Assembly: GCA_000328365.1 (NCBI GenBank)
Contig: KB293691.1
Span: forward strand, 197,149-261,148
Length of the DNA: 64,000 bases
Direction: 5' to 3'
Source of the DNA: Capitella teleta
Lineage: Eukaryota > Annelida > Polychaeta > Capitellidae
Notes under the pieces: generated by a model
The model's database searches: none
Seen by the model: the letters and a program-made list of their open reading frames with translations, nothing else
Told to the model about the DNA's origin: nothing
Position numbers and translations under genes: made by a program
Shown here: in pieces, positions 25,633 through 38,730 of the stretch
Layout: the number at the start of each line of letters is the position of its first letter
Numbering within the stretch: the first letter of the stretch is position 1

Positions 25633-26635
25633 TTTATTTCATGACATTTTTGACATAATGCAATACAGATAGATGTAAAGCGAAGTGTGAAAGACAAATT
25701 AATAATTTTACCAAATTATTATTAATGCTGCTTCGAAATCGATCATAACGTTCATAATACAATCAGAATATATTTCACTTCCCCCACATTTGTTAGTGTT
25801 TGTCTCGCACTCTTGGAGAGAGAATTAATATGTGACGAAATCAGCCTAAAGTCGCAAAACAAAATTTCTGACGTTTTGGTATATTCAAAAAAAAAAAAAA
25901 AGCTGCCAATTACCTTTAACACGGTGTAAACAATAAATAAATTCCTCTTCTTGCTAAGACGTTATGAGCATTTGTACCATGCAACCGACGCGATGTTAAA
26001 ATGCAGGAAAACTCGATTGAATATTGCTGAGAATTTCCATCACGCACGTGCGTCGCCATGGTAACGGAGCGTATTTCAAAGTTGATAGCATAACCCGTTT
26101 GTAAATAAATGCCTTTCAATGGCTACACTTGTAAACACAGAATCTCGTGAAAACTATTAACAGAAAGCTCTGTTCCCTCTCTTTACATTGATATCATTTT
26201 ATTTTTATTTATTTATTTATTATTATTTATTTTTTTTTTATATCGCATTCGAGTATGTACCCATACTAAGCTATTGAAACGACTACACGTACTACAGGTC
26301 AAACAGGGGGTCAATTAAAATTGAAATTAAACCAGTTTATAATTTAAAAACGCACATAATTGTTCTTGCACTTTGAAGTTAGGGTGCTGATATACCGGAA
26401 TTCAGTGAAACCAGAAAATTGAAATGTTTTCGCCTCGGGCGCTTTTATCTTTATATCTCTCTTGCGCTCAGTGCGACTTTAGACTGATTTCGTCGTGGCG
26501 AGTCACATATGAAACCCAGTACCCACCGTCGCGGAGAAATATCGCTCGCCCCTGGATATCCAGGGATGTGTGAAGGAAGCCTCTGGCATCCACCATGGCC
26601 AAGAACAATGGCAGAAGAATTGCGAGCAGCTGCAT
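24843..26635 (-). CDS. Small secreted WxxW-domain protein (CILP/mucin type)
   Basis: Three exons (26635-26527, 25455-25222, 25168-24843) join in phase to 222 aa. It begins with a clear signal peptide, MQLLAILLPLFLAMVDA. The single domain matches the WxxW module of gel-forming mucins and cartilage intermediate layer protein: GGWTEWLNRDSP, then GDYEWV, a Cys pair near CLIPC, a GFYCMNN block with further Cys, and the closing CPDARVRYYC. A basic tail follows (about 45 residues, with KRMLRGRKRS), unlike the long modular family members. Known proteins with this domain are extracellular matrix or mucus components; function here is not established. Intron 1 contains an inverted-repeat transposon (family B) ending about 30 bp from the donor site. 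An AATAAA lies downstream. Confidence 0.8.
25590..25630. repeat. (AT)n microsatellite
   Basis: About 40 bp of pure AT dinucleotide lies in intron 1 of the WxxW gene. Confidence 0.95.
25834..26495 (-). mobile_element. Inverted-repeat MITE, family B (copy 2)
   Basis: The ends read GACGAAATCAGCCTAAAGTCGC and its inverted form GCGACTTTAGACTGATTTCGTC. The 0.66 kb interior has no coding frame. It is the reverse-oriented relative of the copy at 55388-56030, sharing for example CAAAATTTCTGACGTTTTGG and CCATGGTAACGGAGCG. It sits inside intron 1 of the WxxW gene. Confidence 0.8.
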
Positions 26636-26639
26636 GGTG

Positions 26640-28560
<1,921 letters not shown>

Positions 28561-28568
28561 CAATCAGA

Positions 28569-31500
28569 TTAGTTATTGTACGGCAGAGTTCTCGCAGGGA
28601 GGGGCCACACGTAATCTGCAAGAAAACATTGGGTAAACAAAAAACACCAAAATCTCAAGTCTGACCAATCGCGAGTGGAACGTCATATGGCTGCTCGTAC
28701 ATGTGGACAAACTCCTTGGGTGTCATCACACAATCCTCCTCTTTGACCAGTAAATAATCAACAATGTCTGAAGTGGAAAACAGGTTACTCGGAATGATCA
28801 CTAAACAGGGTCACACCTTGAGGGGGCAGCAATTCAGGAACTTTGTCGTGCAGAGATTCCGTTGAGTTCTGCAAGGATTGATTGTTGGATCAGTGAAAAG
28901 CTTGATTTGAGTTGTTTGTTTTTTTGCAATTCTAAAAGCAGGAATATGACTAACTTTTGGTTGCCTTGATATGAAGCCACCCAACTTAAGCAGCTGCATG
29001 ATGATGTCACACACCAAGCTCTGCACCTCCTCAGTGGTTTCATACTCCTCAATCTTCGGAGCTTCAATATCAACGACCCGGTAACTCCACTGGTTATACT
29101 GGCGATGAGGAATGTAATATAGGGGTCAAGGGTTCAATAGCACGCTCAGCAAATCAGTGTTCAATTCAGATTCAAAAGGATATATCGTGTGAGATGACCA
29201 GAATTTTCGACACAGAAGTGTTTCCACTTCCGGATTCTTCATCTTCTTTCAGTTGCTTCATCAGCTCAAGAGTGATGTCAGAACAAGTCTGTTAATGACG
29301 TTGATGTTATGCAATGAAAGGTCACTGAGATCACATTACCTCAATGACATGCACACAGTGTTTGGGATAGAGTAAGAGTAGACCACTGACTCCTTCACTC
29401 TGCTTGCGGTTCTGTACATCTCGGATATATTTTTCAAACCATTCTGCAAAGAAAATATTCTAATTCATTGAGAGTATTTGCTAACAGGCTTGGTGCTCAC
29501 GGCCAATGTCATTGAGGTTCTGGTGTGTCATGCGTGAAATGATCACGACACGATCAAGCAGCCTTTTCTGAAATGAACAACCTCAGTTTGAAACGATCTT
29601 GAAGTAAGAATGCATATTTACATACTTTGTAATTTCACTGTATTTCAAATCAGCTCAATTGACAAACAATTAGGGCTTGAGATAAACGAAAATGTTTCCT
29701 TGCATTGTCACGAGTGGACTGGCCGCCCAGAATTTGGAAGATTCGCTCTCGAGCCGAGAGACACCATCACCATAGGCCTTTATACCCACATGTCCACTCT
29801 AATAATTCTTCCTCTATGTCTATATATTGCTTGAGGTTGACAAAAAAAAGCCTTTCATGTTTTAATAGGGGAACTTAATTTATATTCGCCATCGAGTGAT
29901 ATGCTTGCTTTAAACAATGACGTACATAGCACACAGCTAGAGCGGAGAATTGGACCTCTGATGTCAAAGCTACAGTAGTACCTGCGACTAACAAACAGTG
30001 CTGGATCCAAAAAAAAAGTGTTTGTAATTCGGGGTGTTTGTTAGTCATGGTTGGGTAAAATTAGGTCACTATGGTAACTCATGCTAGCTTTGCATCAATT
30101 CAGCAATCAATAATAACAGCCATGAAGTATAATGTTTATATATAGTTTATTGAATCATTTATCTTTCAATAAAATCTTTAATCAGCGCCTGCTTTCTGGG
30201 GGCATTCATGATTTTTTCGAACAACTTGTCTCGCATTTCCGCCACTGAGCAAGCGCTCGCGAGTCGGCATGCACCTCGGGAGAGCTTGCCTCTGCTTGCT
30301 GCATTAACTTTTAGCGCCCTTCAAGTGACCACATGCTTACTCCAAAATATTATCTCAATGACGATTGGTTGATTTGACAGCTAAAGCGCCCATTGACCCG
30401 CTAAAATTGATTTCACCCAGTTTTTTTCAGTTTTCTACTGTGTGATCATAATTATGACCACAATTTATTCTCATATGAAGTGCAACATAACATACATATC
30501 AGCCATAATCATTTTAAATACCTTACAAGCCTTTAAAAACGACCCTTCAGGTGTTATAGGCGATGCGCACACGGCCGTCTCAGCGGAATTCTATTAACTT
30601 GCGTACATAGAACAGGCACACAACAACAGCTCGCGTGTATAATTACAGCAACCTATATAGCCACTAAACACCCTAGAACATCGTTGATAGTGTGCTGTGT
30701 GCATTTGCCATAAGATTTTATTATCTTTTAATTGAAAAAAATGTAAAATTAAAATATTTTGTTTCTGAGGGGGGTGTTCGTTGTTCGCGTTTCGAGGTGT
30801 TCACCGCTCAGGAGTGATTTCCTATTGGTTAACATGGGAGTGAGTTGCGTCCAAAAAAAATCGTTCGTTAGAGAGGACTGTTCGCTTGAGGTGTGTTCAT
30901 TAGTCGCAGGTACCACTGTACATGCAATAAAGTAACGCCTGATATCATTTTAAACAGCTTCGTGAAGTCTAAGTCAAAGTTTGTACATATCCAAATCGTG
31001 GTTGTTGATAGTGCACTATGTAATCTTCTTCTCATGCAGTTGGGAGGAAAAAACATCCTGCACTAATAAGAATTAAATTCGGCTCTTTGTGAAATCAACA
31101 AGCTGCAGGTTGACATGTGCTTTGCCTTTTGAAACTTCTCATGAATGTCAGCAACTTGTTCAAAACAACTTCATGCTAACACTGCATGCCTTCTGCAGAC
31201 GCTATGGTATTCGTATGTCACCGTACGTTTCCAGAGCTATTTGTACATTATTCTCGGATATGAGACGATCTCACGAGAGGTTAATTAATTCGAGAACAAG
31301 AGTTACTCGATTTAAAAGAGAAAGACCTCCAACTTATCCCAGTACCTAGCCGCATTCTGTAGCCATAATATGTGGGGATGATTGTCCTTATAGCAATTAC
31401 TCCACACAATGAATGATAACCATGACAATCACGATCACAATGAGTGATGACATTCAGTATAATGAGTATTCACATTGTGAGTAATTATTGAATGTTACAC

Positions 31501-31829
31501 ACTTGACTAACTAATTACAATTATTCATTTTCAGCTGATTGACAAACAGCAGTGTTCAACATTCCCTGGCTGACATGATCCCGTACATACGGCTGTTTAC
31601 GCTGAGTAATATCGAGTGCGACTTATTGATCTAGGCAGAGAAGAATAGCATATTATCGCCCACAACAACAAACATGAAACAAGAACATGAATCTTTCTAG
31701 AGAACAGGAATTTCGCGAAGATGCATTTACTTTATTTAAAGTGCGATTGCGATCTTCGATGATATCCAATAATGAAGTCCTTTGCGCCTCCAGTAGAGAA
31801 TCCCGACCATCTTCAATTACACTCGCCAT
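28569..31829 (-). CDS. TEX47: TEX47 homologue (BLUF-like fold family)
   Basis: Eight exons (31829-31731, 29567-29501, 29443-29340, 29288-29184, 29113-28955, 28868-28817, 28767-28666, 28615-28569) join to 244 aa; human TEX47 is about 250. Recognised from memory by SEGVSGLLLLYPKHCVHVIE, ILVISHDIPHRQYNQW, LHDKVPELLPPQ and the C-terminal VHMYEQPYDVPLAIDYVWPL, each in the order seen in vertebrate TEX47. The GLLLLYP...HVIE segment resembles the start of a BLUF-type fold, but flavin-binding residues are not evident. Vertebrate TEX47 is testis-expressed with unclear function. Intron 4 (29183-29114, 70 nt) has U12-type ends: ATATCCTTTT donor, CCCTTGACC branch site, AC acceptor. Intron 1 hosts a 0.95 kb MITE. 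Confidence 0.82.
29973..30918. mobile_element. Tc1/mariner-like MITE, family C, in TEX47 intron 1
   Basis: The left end CAGTAGTACCTGCGACTAAC and the right end TAGTCGCAGGTACCACTG are inverted copies, each flanked by TA (target duplication). The repeat continues inward with GTTCG/GTTTG blocks that recur several times at both ends. The 946 bp body has no transposase frame. Confidence 0.82.
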
Positions 31830-31924
31830 TTTGACGCTGTTTCCATAACAACCTGGTACGTACAGCCATACGAAAGAATTAGAGCTCGAAAATTCGCGAT
31901 CGAGAATCTTTGTATTATGGCAAG

Positions 31925-32222
31925 TCCAGAATAAGAATAAGAATTTTATTTCTCCACGAGCAAAAGGTGAATACTGTGCATTTCAAATGAGGTGGAGATG
32001 CTGACCAGGAAGGCAATTAAGCTTATCGAGCTGGCCAGCAAGGTAACATTTCACGTTAAGAGGGTATTTTCAGATAACACTAATTCTACATGAACAGAAA
32101 AGTAGGAAACAGAAGGCGGAAAGAGAGAAAGAGAGAAAAGAAGAAAAAAAATTAGTAAGAACACACACAGAAGAAGAAAAGAAGAAGAAACAACAAAAAT
32201 CATTGTGGTACTAGTAGTGGAA

Positions 32223-32264
<42 letters not shown>

Positions 32265-33340
32265 CATCATGGTATTTAAATGGTAACATAATATAATATA
32301 GCCTGTAACATAATACTGAAAATACAGTTACACACATCAAGATGACTAGTAGTAATTGACTGTTGTATTATTATTATTGGGAGAGTTGACAGATCATTAC
32401 TAATATTTGACTGTTTTAATGTCATAGAAGACAGAGGAGGTGCAAAGGGGTGGGGGAAGGGAGTGATACGGAGACATTGGGAAGGGAGCGGGTTAAGGAT
32501 GGGAGTGTATGGGTTTGAATCGTACTTGAGACTGTAACGCTCATATCAGTTATTTTCGTTGTAGTTCTCAATAAGCAGAGCTTTTAATTTCTTATGGAAC
32601 TGTTTTCGAGTTGATTGTTTCAATTCAGCAGGTATTGAGTTCCATACCTTGACAACAGTGTACTTCATACTCTTTTGGCTATTTTTTAGTCTGTACCTGA
32701 GAAGAAAGAGGTTTTCCGAGTTCCTAGTTTGGATTATGCGATGAGTATTCGATAGAAAATAATTGCTAAATATAGCAAGGAGTTGATTATTTTGCTGTTT
32801 GTATTCGAATTCTCCAGTAAATAATTTGTAAACGTCATCACATTTAAGTATATTTAGTTCATAGTGCAGTTGGTTAGTAGGATAGCGATAGGGTTTTTTG
32901 CTTATAACTTTAAGTACTAGTATTTTACTTTGGGCGACTTGTAGGCTTTTCAGGATTGTCACATCACAAGAGCCATATATTTCTATTCCATATTTAATGT
33001 GTGGAAATACATAGGCTTTGTAGATATTTTTTATGCTTTTAAAGTCTATGTATCTAGGCAGGTTATGGAAAGCTGTGGTTAGTTGATTTAATTTAGATGT
33101 TGTGGCATTTATGTGGTGTTTCCAGTTTAGAGGACTCATTTTCACCTTTCTCGCCAGGCACCCCCTGTATGATGAGGTTCCACTTACGTTGGTGGACGTC
33201 CATGTCGGTCACACATATTGCTGTCGCTGTTTCATTAGCGATTGTTTTCTTTGCTTCGTTCTCATACTGATTTCGAAGCTGGTCAAGATCACATTGTAAT
33301 GCATTTTTTTCTTCTTTGAGATTTTGAGATTCAGATCAGC
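31925..33340 (-). mobile_element. LINE remnant: ORF1 piece, RT C-terminal region, 3' tail
   Basis: The 200-codon frame 33145-32546 is the C-terminal domain of a non-LTR reverse transcriptase: LNWKHHINATTSKLNQ, FPHIKYGIEIYGS, and near the end VVKVWNSIPAELKQS. Just upstream (33340-33146) the minus strand reads TDMDVHQRKWNLIIQGVPG, an RRM-like piece of LINE ORF1, so a large internal part is missing. The 3' UTR runs to about 31925 and ends GAAATAAAATTCTTATTCTTA, a short-repeat tail typical of this group. An A-run at 32228-32262 on the plus strand interrupts the UTR. Confidence 0.75.
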
Positions 33341-33429
33341 AACTGATACCATATAAAACTTTAATGCAGTCGGTTCATGAACGCAGTTCAAAACATTGGG
33401 ATAGCTGAGCTAAAACTTCTGTCGTTCCA

Positions 33430-34660
33430 GTTCAAAAGGCTGTGTTACCAGGCCAAGCCAAGCCAAAGTTCCGTGTGTGCGGTGAGTATTCTGTAACAGT
33501 CAACGACAAACTTGAGGAGCATCGTCATTTATTACCCCTTCCGGAGGATCTCATGCGCAAGCTGGGAAGTGGCTATGGATTTACCAAAATCAACTTGGCT
33601 GATGCTTACAATCAAATCAAACTTGGGCCCCAAAGTCAAAAAAAGCTTGCTCTGAATACACACAGAGGCGTTCTCTTGCAAAAGAGATTACCGTTTGGCA
33701 TAAAGTCTGCTCCAGGATACTTTTAACAGGTAATGGACCAGCTGACCACCGACCTACCTGGAGTTGCCGTTTACCGGGACGACATTCTTGTCAGCAAGAA
33801 GGATGCAGAAGACCATTTGGCAAACCTGCAAAGAATTCTTCAAAGGCTCGATGAAAAAAGCTTCCGCTGTAGTCTTGAAAAGTGCAGCTTTGCTCAACCT
33901 TTCGTTGAGTACTTAGGTCATTTCTTGTTCAAGGAAGGTATTGCTAAAGGACCCAAGGTTAATGCTGTGATTGTCATGCCACCTCCGACGGACGTTTCTA
34001 GCCTGAAAGCTTTCTTAGTATCCTTACAGTTCTACGTTAAGTTTCTTCCTTCTCATTTGGTATCTGCAGCCGAACCTCTACATCGGTTGAACAGGAAAAA
34101 TACACCCTGGCAATGGGCAGAAGAGCAGCAGAATTAATTTCAGCAACTTAAGGAATGGCTCTCTTCGGACAATGTACTGGTCCACTTTGATCCTGCTCTT
34201 CCACTTGGATTGGCTTGTGATGCTTCAAACGTCGGAATTGGTGGAGTACTCTTTCATTGCTACCCTGATGGAAGCGAGCAACCAATTTCCAACGTATCCA
34301 AGACGTTGACTACTTCCCAGTGCAACTACAGCCAGATCTAGAAAGAGGCTCTTTCAATAGTCTTTGGACTGAAAAAATTCTACCAATATCTTTACGGACG
34401 TAGGTTTTTCTTGGTAACGGATCACCGACCATTGGAGACTATGTTCGGTCCCAAAAAAACCTACCCCTGCTCTTGCAGCCAATTGTCTTGCTCGATGGGC
34501 ATTACTCCTTAGTCAATTTGACTACATTGTTAAATACAGGAGGACCACCGATCACAGAAATGCTGATGCACTCAGCCGCCTTCCAATTCAAAGGGCTGAC
34601 GTTCATTTTGACGGGGAGAAAGATGAAGAGGACCAACAAATGGTTTGCAGCATGAACGAT
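33430..34660 (+). mobile_element. Ty3/Gypsy LTR retrotransposon fossil (RT to RNase H)
   Basis: Remnant of the pol region of a Ty3/Gypsy element. Parts recognised in order are the reverse transcriptase, the connection region and RNase H. It is broken, with roughly three breaks in the coding region. Gag, protease, integrase and flanking LTRs were not recognised. The protein-level similarity is still easy to see, which suggests moderate rather than great age. Confidence 0.85.
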
Positions 34661-34993
34661 ATAGATGAGAAAATATCTCCAGCAAATCATGGTTCCCTCG
34701 CCTGCGAATCAGCCAAGGACTTGACCATTTCCAAAGTCATGCGATTTACACATGAAGGCTGGTCTCCAAGCAAGAGCAACGAAGAATTCGAAATGCAGCG
34801 TTTCAGGAAGATAGCAGATTCACTTTCCTGCATCAACGGTTGCCTAGTAACGTGTACAGCTAATCCACAGCTAGCAGCCTTATTACTTTTTTCACCATTA
34901 CTAATATATCTATCTCTAGTCATTTGTGAATAAATTCATCACTTCAGTCATACTCTGGAGGATTTTTCTTCGTTACTTCTGAGGAATACAACA

Positions 34994-35150
<157 letters not shown>

Positions 35151-35184
35151 GTTAACTATCCATTTCAAATACTTTTTTTATTAA

Positions 35185-35535
35185 ATATCAGGTTTTATTG
35201 TATTTCGGTAGATCAACATCTTAACGTCTAAATACAACAACAATTATGTGTATTTTTTAAACCACAAACTAGTTTAATTTCAATTTTAATAGACCCCCTG
35301 TTTGACCTGTTATGTGTGTGGTCATCATGAATTATTATAACAAAGAAAAAGGAGTTAATTATTGGTCGTTTTGAACGCTTTGTATAGGTACATACCAGTA
35401 TGTGATTTTTTAGGAAAAGGTATCACTGTGAAGAGCGAGAACAGGGCATTCTATTAACAGTTTTCACGAGATTCTGTGTTCACAAGTGTAGCCATTGGAA
35501 GGCACTTACAACGGGTCATAGTTTGGGTTATGCTG
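35185..35535 (+). mobile_element. MITE family B (copy 3, partial)
   Basis: The stretch aligns with 55463-55785: TAGATCAACATCTTAACGTC, TAATAGACCCCCTGTTTGACC, AGGTATCACTG.GAAGAGC and GGGTCATAGTTTGGGTTATG. It stops exactly where the foldback element begins; neither terminal repeat is preserved. Confidence 0.75.
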
Positions 35536-35540
35536 TGTGT

Positions 35541-36442
35541 CACAGAAGACGAAAAAGCGACGAGCCGTAAATCACGTGGGCGCCGGCGTCCATCATTGCT
35601 GTTTGACCGAATTCAGTTTACTGTTTACTCACAGATACTCACAGGTCCTCTTATGATAAAAGGCATTCAAAGGCCTCTGGCATCAGCTCGTTCTTATATA
35701 CACGTTAGTGCACGAAGTGGTCATAGCAAACTTAGCAAAGGGGTGGTTTTTTAAATATCTGTCGAGCCTACTCCCAAACCCTTTCACTGATCAGGTCAGA
35801 GACTGTAAGTTGAGTGAATGCTGTTGGCACGCTGGGGCTCTGCTCACAACCTACAACACATCAGTTTCAAGATTGTTATGCAATTATGATTTAGGTGGTT
35901 TTATTCATACCTTGGCTTAAATTCCCTGATTGCAATTGTTGCATCCTTTGTCGCTTGCATTGTTTGTTTGAACCTGAGAAACAAGGACCGAGACTTGATC
36001 AGCGCAATTACAGTTGCATTGACTCACCAGCAGTATGTTTCCTCCTCCTACAGAGACCAATCACAATTTTGCCGAAGCCAGAAGGACGACCGGCAGGTTT
36101 CTGGGCCGGGCCCGACGCTAGGCGCTTGCCATGGATTTGAAGCAAGCTGAAAATATGAAGCCGGCCTTATATTTTGCAGCCATCTCGGACCTGATCAGCG
36201 GAAGCGTTTGAAAGTGGACTCGACAGATATTTAAAAAACCAACCCCCTTCGATTTGACTACTGTCTGCACTAACGTGTATATAATAGCGAGCTGATGTCA
36301 GAGGCCCTTGAAGGCCTTTTATCATAAAAGAACCTGTGAGTATCTGTGAGTAAACAGTAAACTGAATTCGGTCAAACAGCAATGATGGACGCCGTTGCCC
36401 GGAGGATTCACGGCTCGTCGCTTTCTCGTCTTCTGCGACGCA
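35541..36442. mobile_element. Foldback element with about 280 bp inverted arms
   Basis: The left arm (35541-35815) and right arm (36165-36442) are inverted copies, with long identical stretches such as CCATCATTGCTGTTTGACCG and AAACAGTAAACTGAATTCGG on opposite strands. They diverge mainly in one block of about 35 bp. The unique spacer (35816-36164) has no recognised coding content. Very long arms and a short spacer fit a foldback or non-autonomous DNA transposon. Confidence 0.8.
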
Positions 36443-36598
36443 TCACGCACGCGTGTATTGTCTGTAACGTAGGTTATCTGAATTGACTAGCCAGTGTATA
36501 TTTCGAGCCCTGTTTTCCTAAGACGGCTAAGCGTGTAGTTGAGGGGAGCCACCTGGTGAGCAAGTGTGTGAGCAATTTGTGTCGCTATTCTGCACGAT

Positions 36599-37121
36599 CA
36601 TACGATGTCTTCTCCGCCCGAGGTCTTTACTTATTTATAATTGCTATATTATTACCTTTTAGTAGCTAGTCCTTCTCTTCTTCTGATAGAATAGGCGTTT
36701 GTGTCAATTATAAGGGATGTCACTCGCATGTCTTTGAACGCGCATCAATTCGCTTATTCAGTGTAACTGTAAAGACTAAAGTGCGTTGTGATTGATTTGA
36801 CCTTTGATCTCTGGTGATCAGTGAGTGAAAAACCAGTGATGACATGACTGTCATCACTGAACCAGTGAAGACATACGATGTCTTCTCCGCCCGAGGTCTT
36901 TACTTATTTATAATTGCTATATTATTACCTTTTAGTAGCTAGTCCTTCTCTTCTTCTGATAGAATAGGCGTTTGTGTCAATTATAAGGGATGTCACTCGC
37001 ATGTCTTTGAACGCGCATCAATTCGCTTATTCAGTGTAACTGTAAAGACTAAAGTGCGTTGTGATTGATTTGACCTTTGATCTCTGGTGATCAGTGAGTG
37101 AAAAACCAGTGATGACATGAG
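36599..37121. repeat. Perfect direct duplication of about 250 bp
   Basis: Bases 36599-36848 and 36872-37121 are identical by eye (CATACGATGTCTTCTCCGCC through CCAGTGATGACATGA), at period 273. The 23 bp between them completes a palindrome, CAGTGATGACA...TGTCATCACTG. The lack of any difference means a very recent duplication or an assembly artefact. Confidence 0.88.
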
Positions 37122-37124
37122 GAA

Positions 37125-38725
37125 ATTAGCGTTAACACCAATTAGTGATTACATACATACATGCATAGATATAAGTGACCGAGTCTCATCAGCTGCATCG
37201 AATCATTAACACCTATGCACGCCACTGGAACTGGAGATCGAGTCAACACTGACACTACTGAGTAACTGACTATACTCTTAGCTCTTGTCTCTAGAGTATA
37301 GTAAGTATATAGACTATCTAGTATAAGTATACGGGTCTGCCTAAACTTCACAAACCACAGGTCACATGACTGTGTTGTACGTTAAACCAGATTAACTTGT
37401 CAATCTGTTAACCCGAATTATCCCAATACACCGTGGTTGTACGCGTGACTCAATTTTGTTACATGATGATATCTGACAATTCAGCCTCATCTTGGTTGGA
37501 TGTTCAAATGCGCTATGATTGACCTTGAACATCTGTCAAAACAATTAATTCCCATTTTTTGCGTCTAATACGACATATATATATGTTCGTTCATGAGGCA
37601 CCTTTCGAACAATATTAAGCTATTTTGTTTCCAATGTATGGGCTAGAATGCGCTAGATTGATGTGATTGAACCAAAACAAGATGGAAATTGGAGCAAGCC
37701 CTCTGCATTGTCAACATAACGACTACCATAGTAAATGAGAAGATCACTCAAATGATAAATCAAAAACAATCTCAGTGTTGCATAATCAGCCTAAGACAAG
37801 AGCCACAGCAGAGAGCCCCCAAATGGAGCACTTCTTCCTCGGGAACGGTTGCGAGATACCTGCGTGCAGCCAATCAGAAGGAAGGGCAGCGAACCATGAA
37901 GCCAGGAGAGGAGCAAACATTATGTAATATGCATACTGCAGATGGAAGGTTATTACTAACAACAACCAGTTCTTTTGCTTAATCTCAAATGAATGTAAAA
38001 AGCAGACAAAGCAGAATACAACAGAGAAATCCTCATCTAGACAGCTGCACTACTTGCCCATGGGTTCTCCTCTGGCACCGGATAGCGCAAATGAGTGCTG
38101 TTGGAGCCGTGAATCGACCTTGCATCTCTGATGCTCAACTCGACCTGAGTGACCTGTTGACTCAGTGTTGTTGGTACAATGCAACATGGCATGCAGAGTT
38201 CTGAGCGATATCATGCGATGTCATGTGCCACATGGTACTCAATGGTACAAGCGTGAATTTTCCTTTACGCACTTGACACACCACATTGTGCCCCGCTTCT
38301 GATTGAACACCGCTCATCGATATGAGGCTACTAAGCACTAATTATGCTTTGCAATTGCCAGACAGGCTCACAGGGTCTCATTCCTGGACAGCACGGCAAA
38401 AATAAGCATCCAGAAAACTGTATCCTGATGATGGATCTCTGTCTGAAAAAATACATTGTCTTTGAGATCTTGACCCAAAATTTGTATACCTTAATCAGCT
38501 TAATGGAAGGAATATTTTTTTACATGTTTTGTTGTAAATAATTTTTGGCTTAAATTATTTTATTATCAACTTAATAAGAGAGATTGTAATTAGAATCAGC
38601 ATTTGCGGTTTGTATTTATTTTCCTGGATGGTAATTCGTACATTTTGGCTCATCTCTCATATTATCATATTATTTGTCGTCACAATCCTCTCGCCTCAAA
38701 GTTGCTTGTCATAATTTCTTGTGCT
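37125..38725. other. 5' flank of PEX14; no gene recognised
   Basis: No domain-bearing exon is visible, yet the first coding exon of PEX14 should lie here or further upstream. The 94-97 codon frames around 37689-38204 have no recognisable similarity. Confidence 0.4.
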
Positions 38726-38730
38726 TTCAG

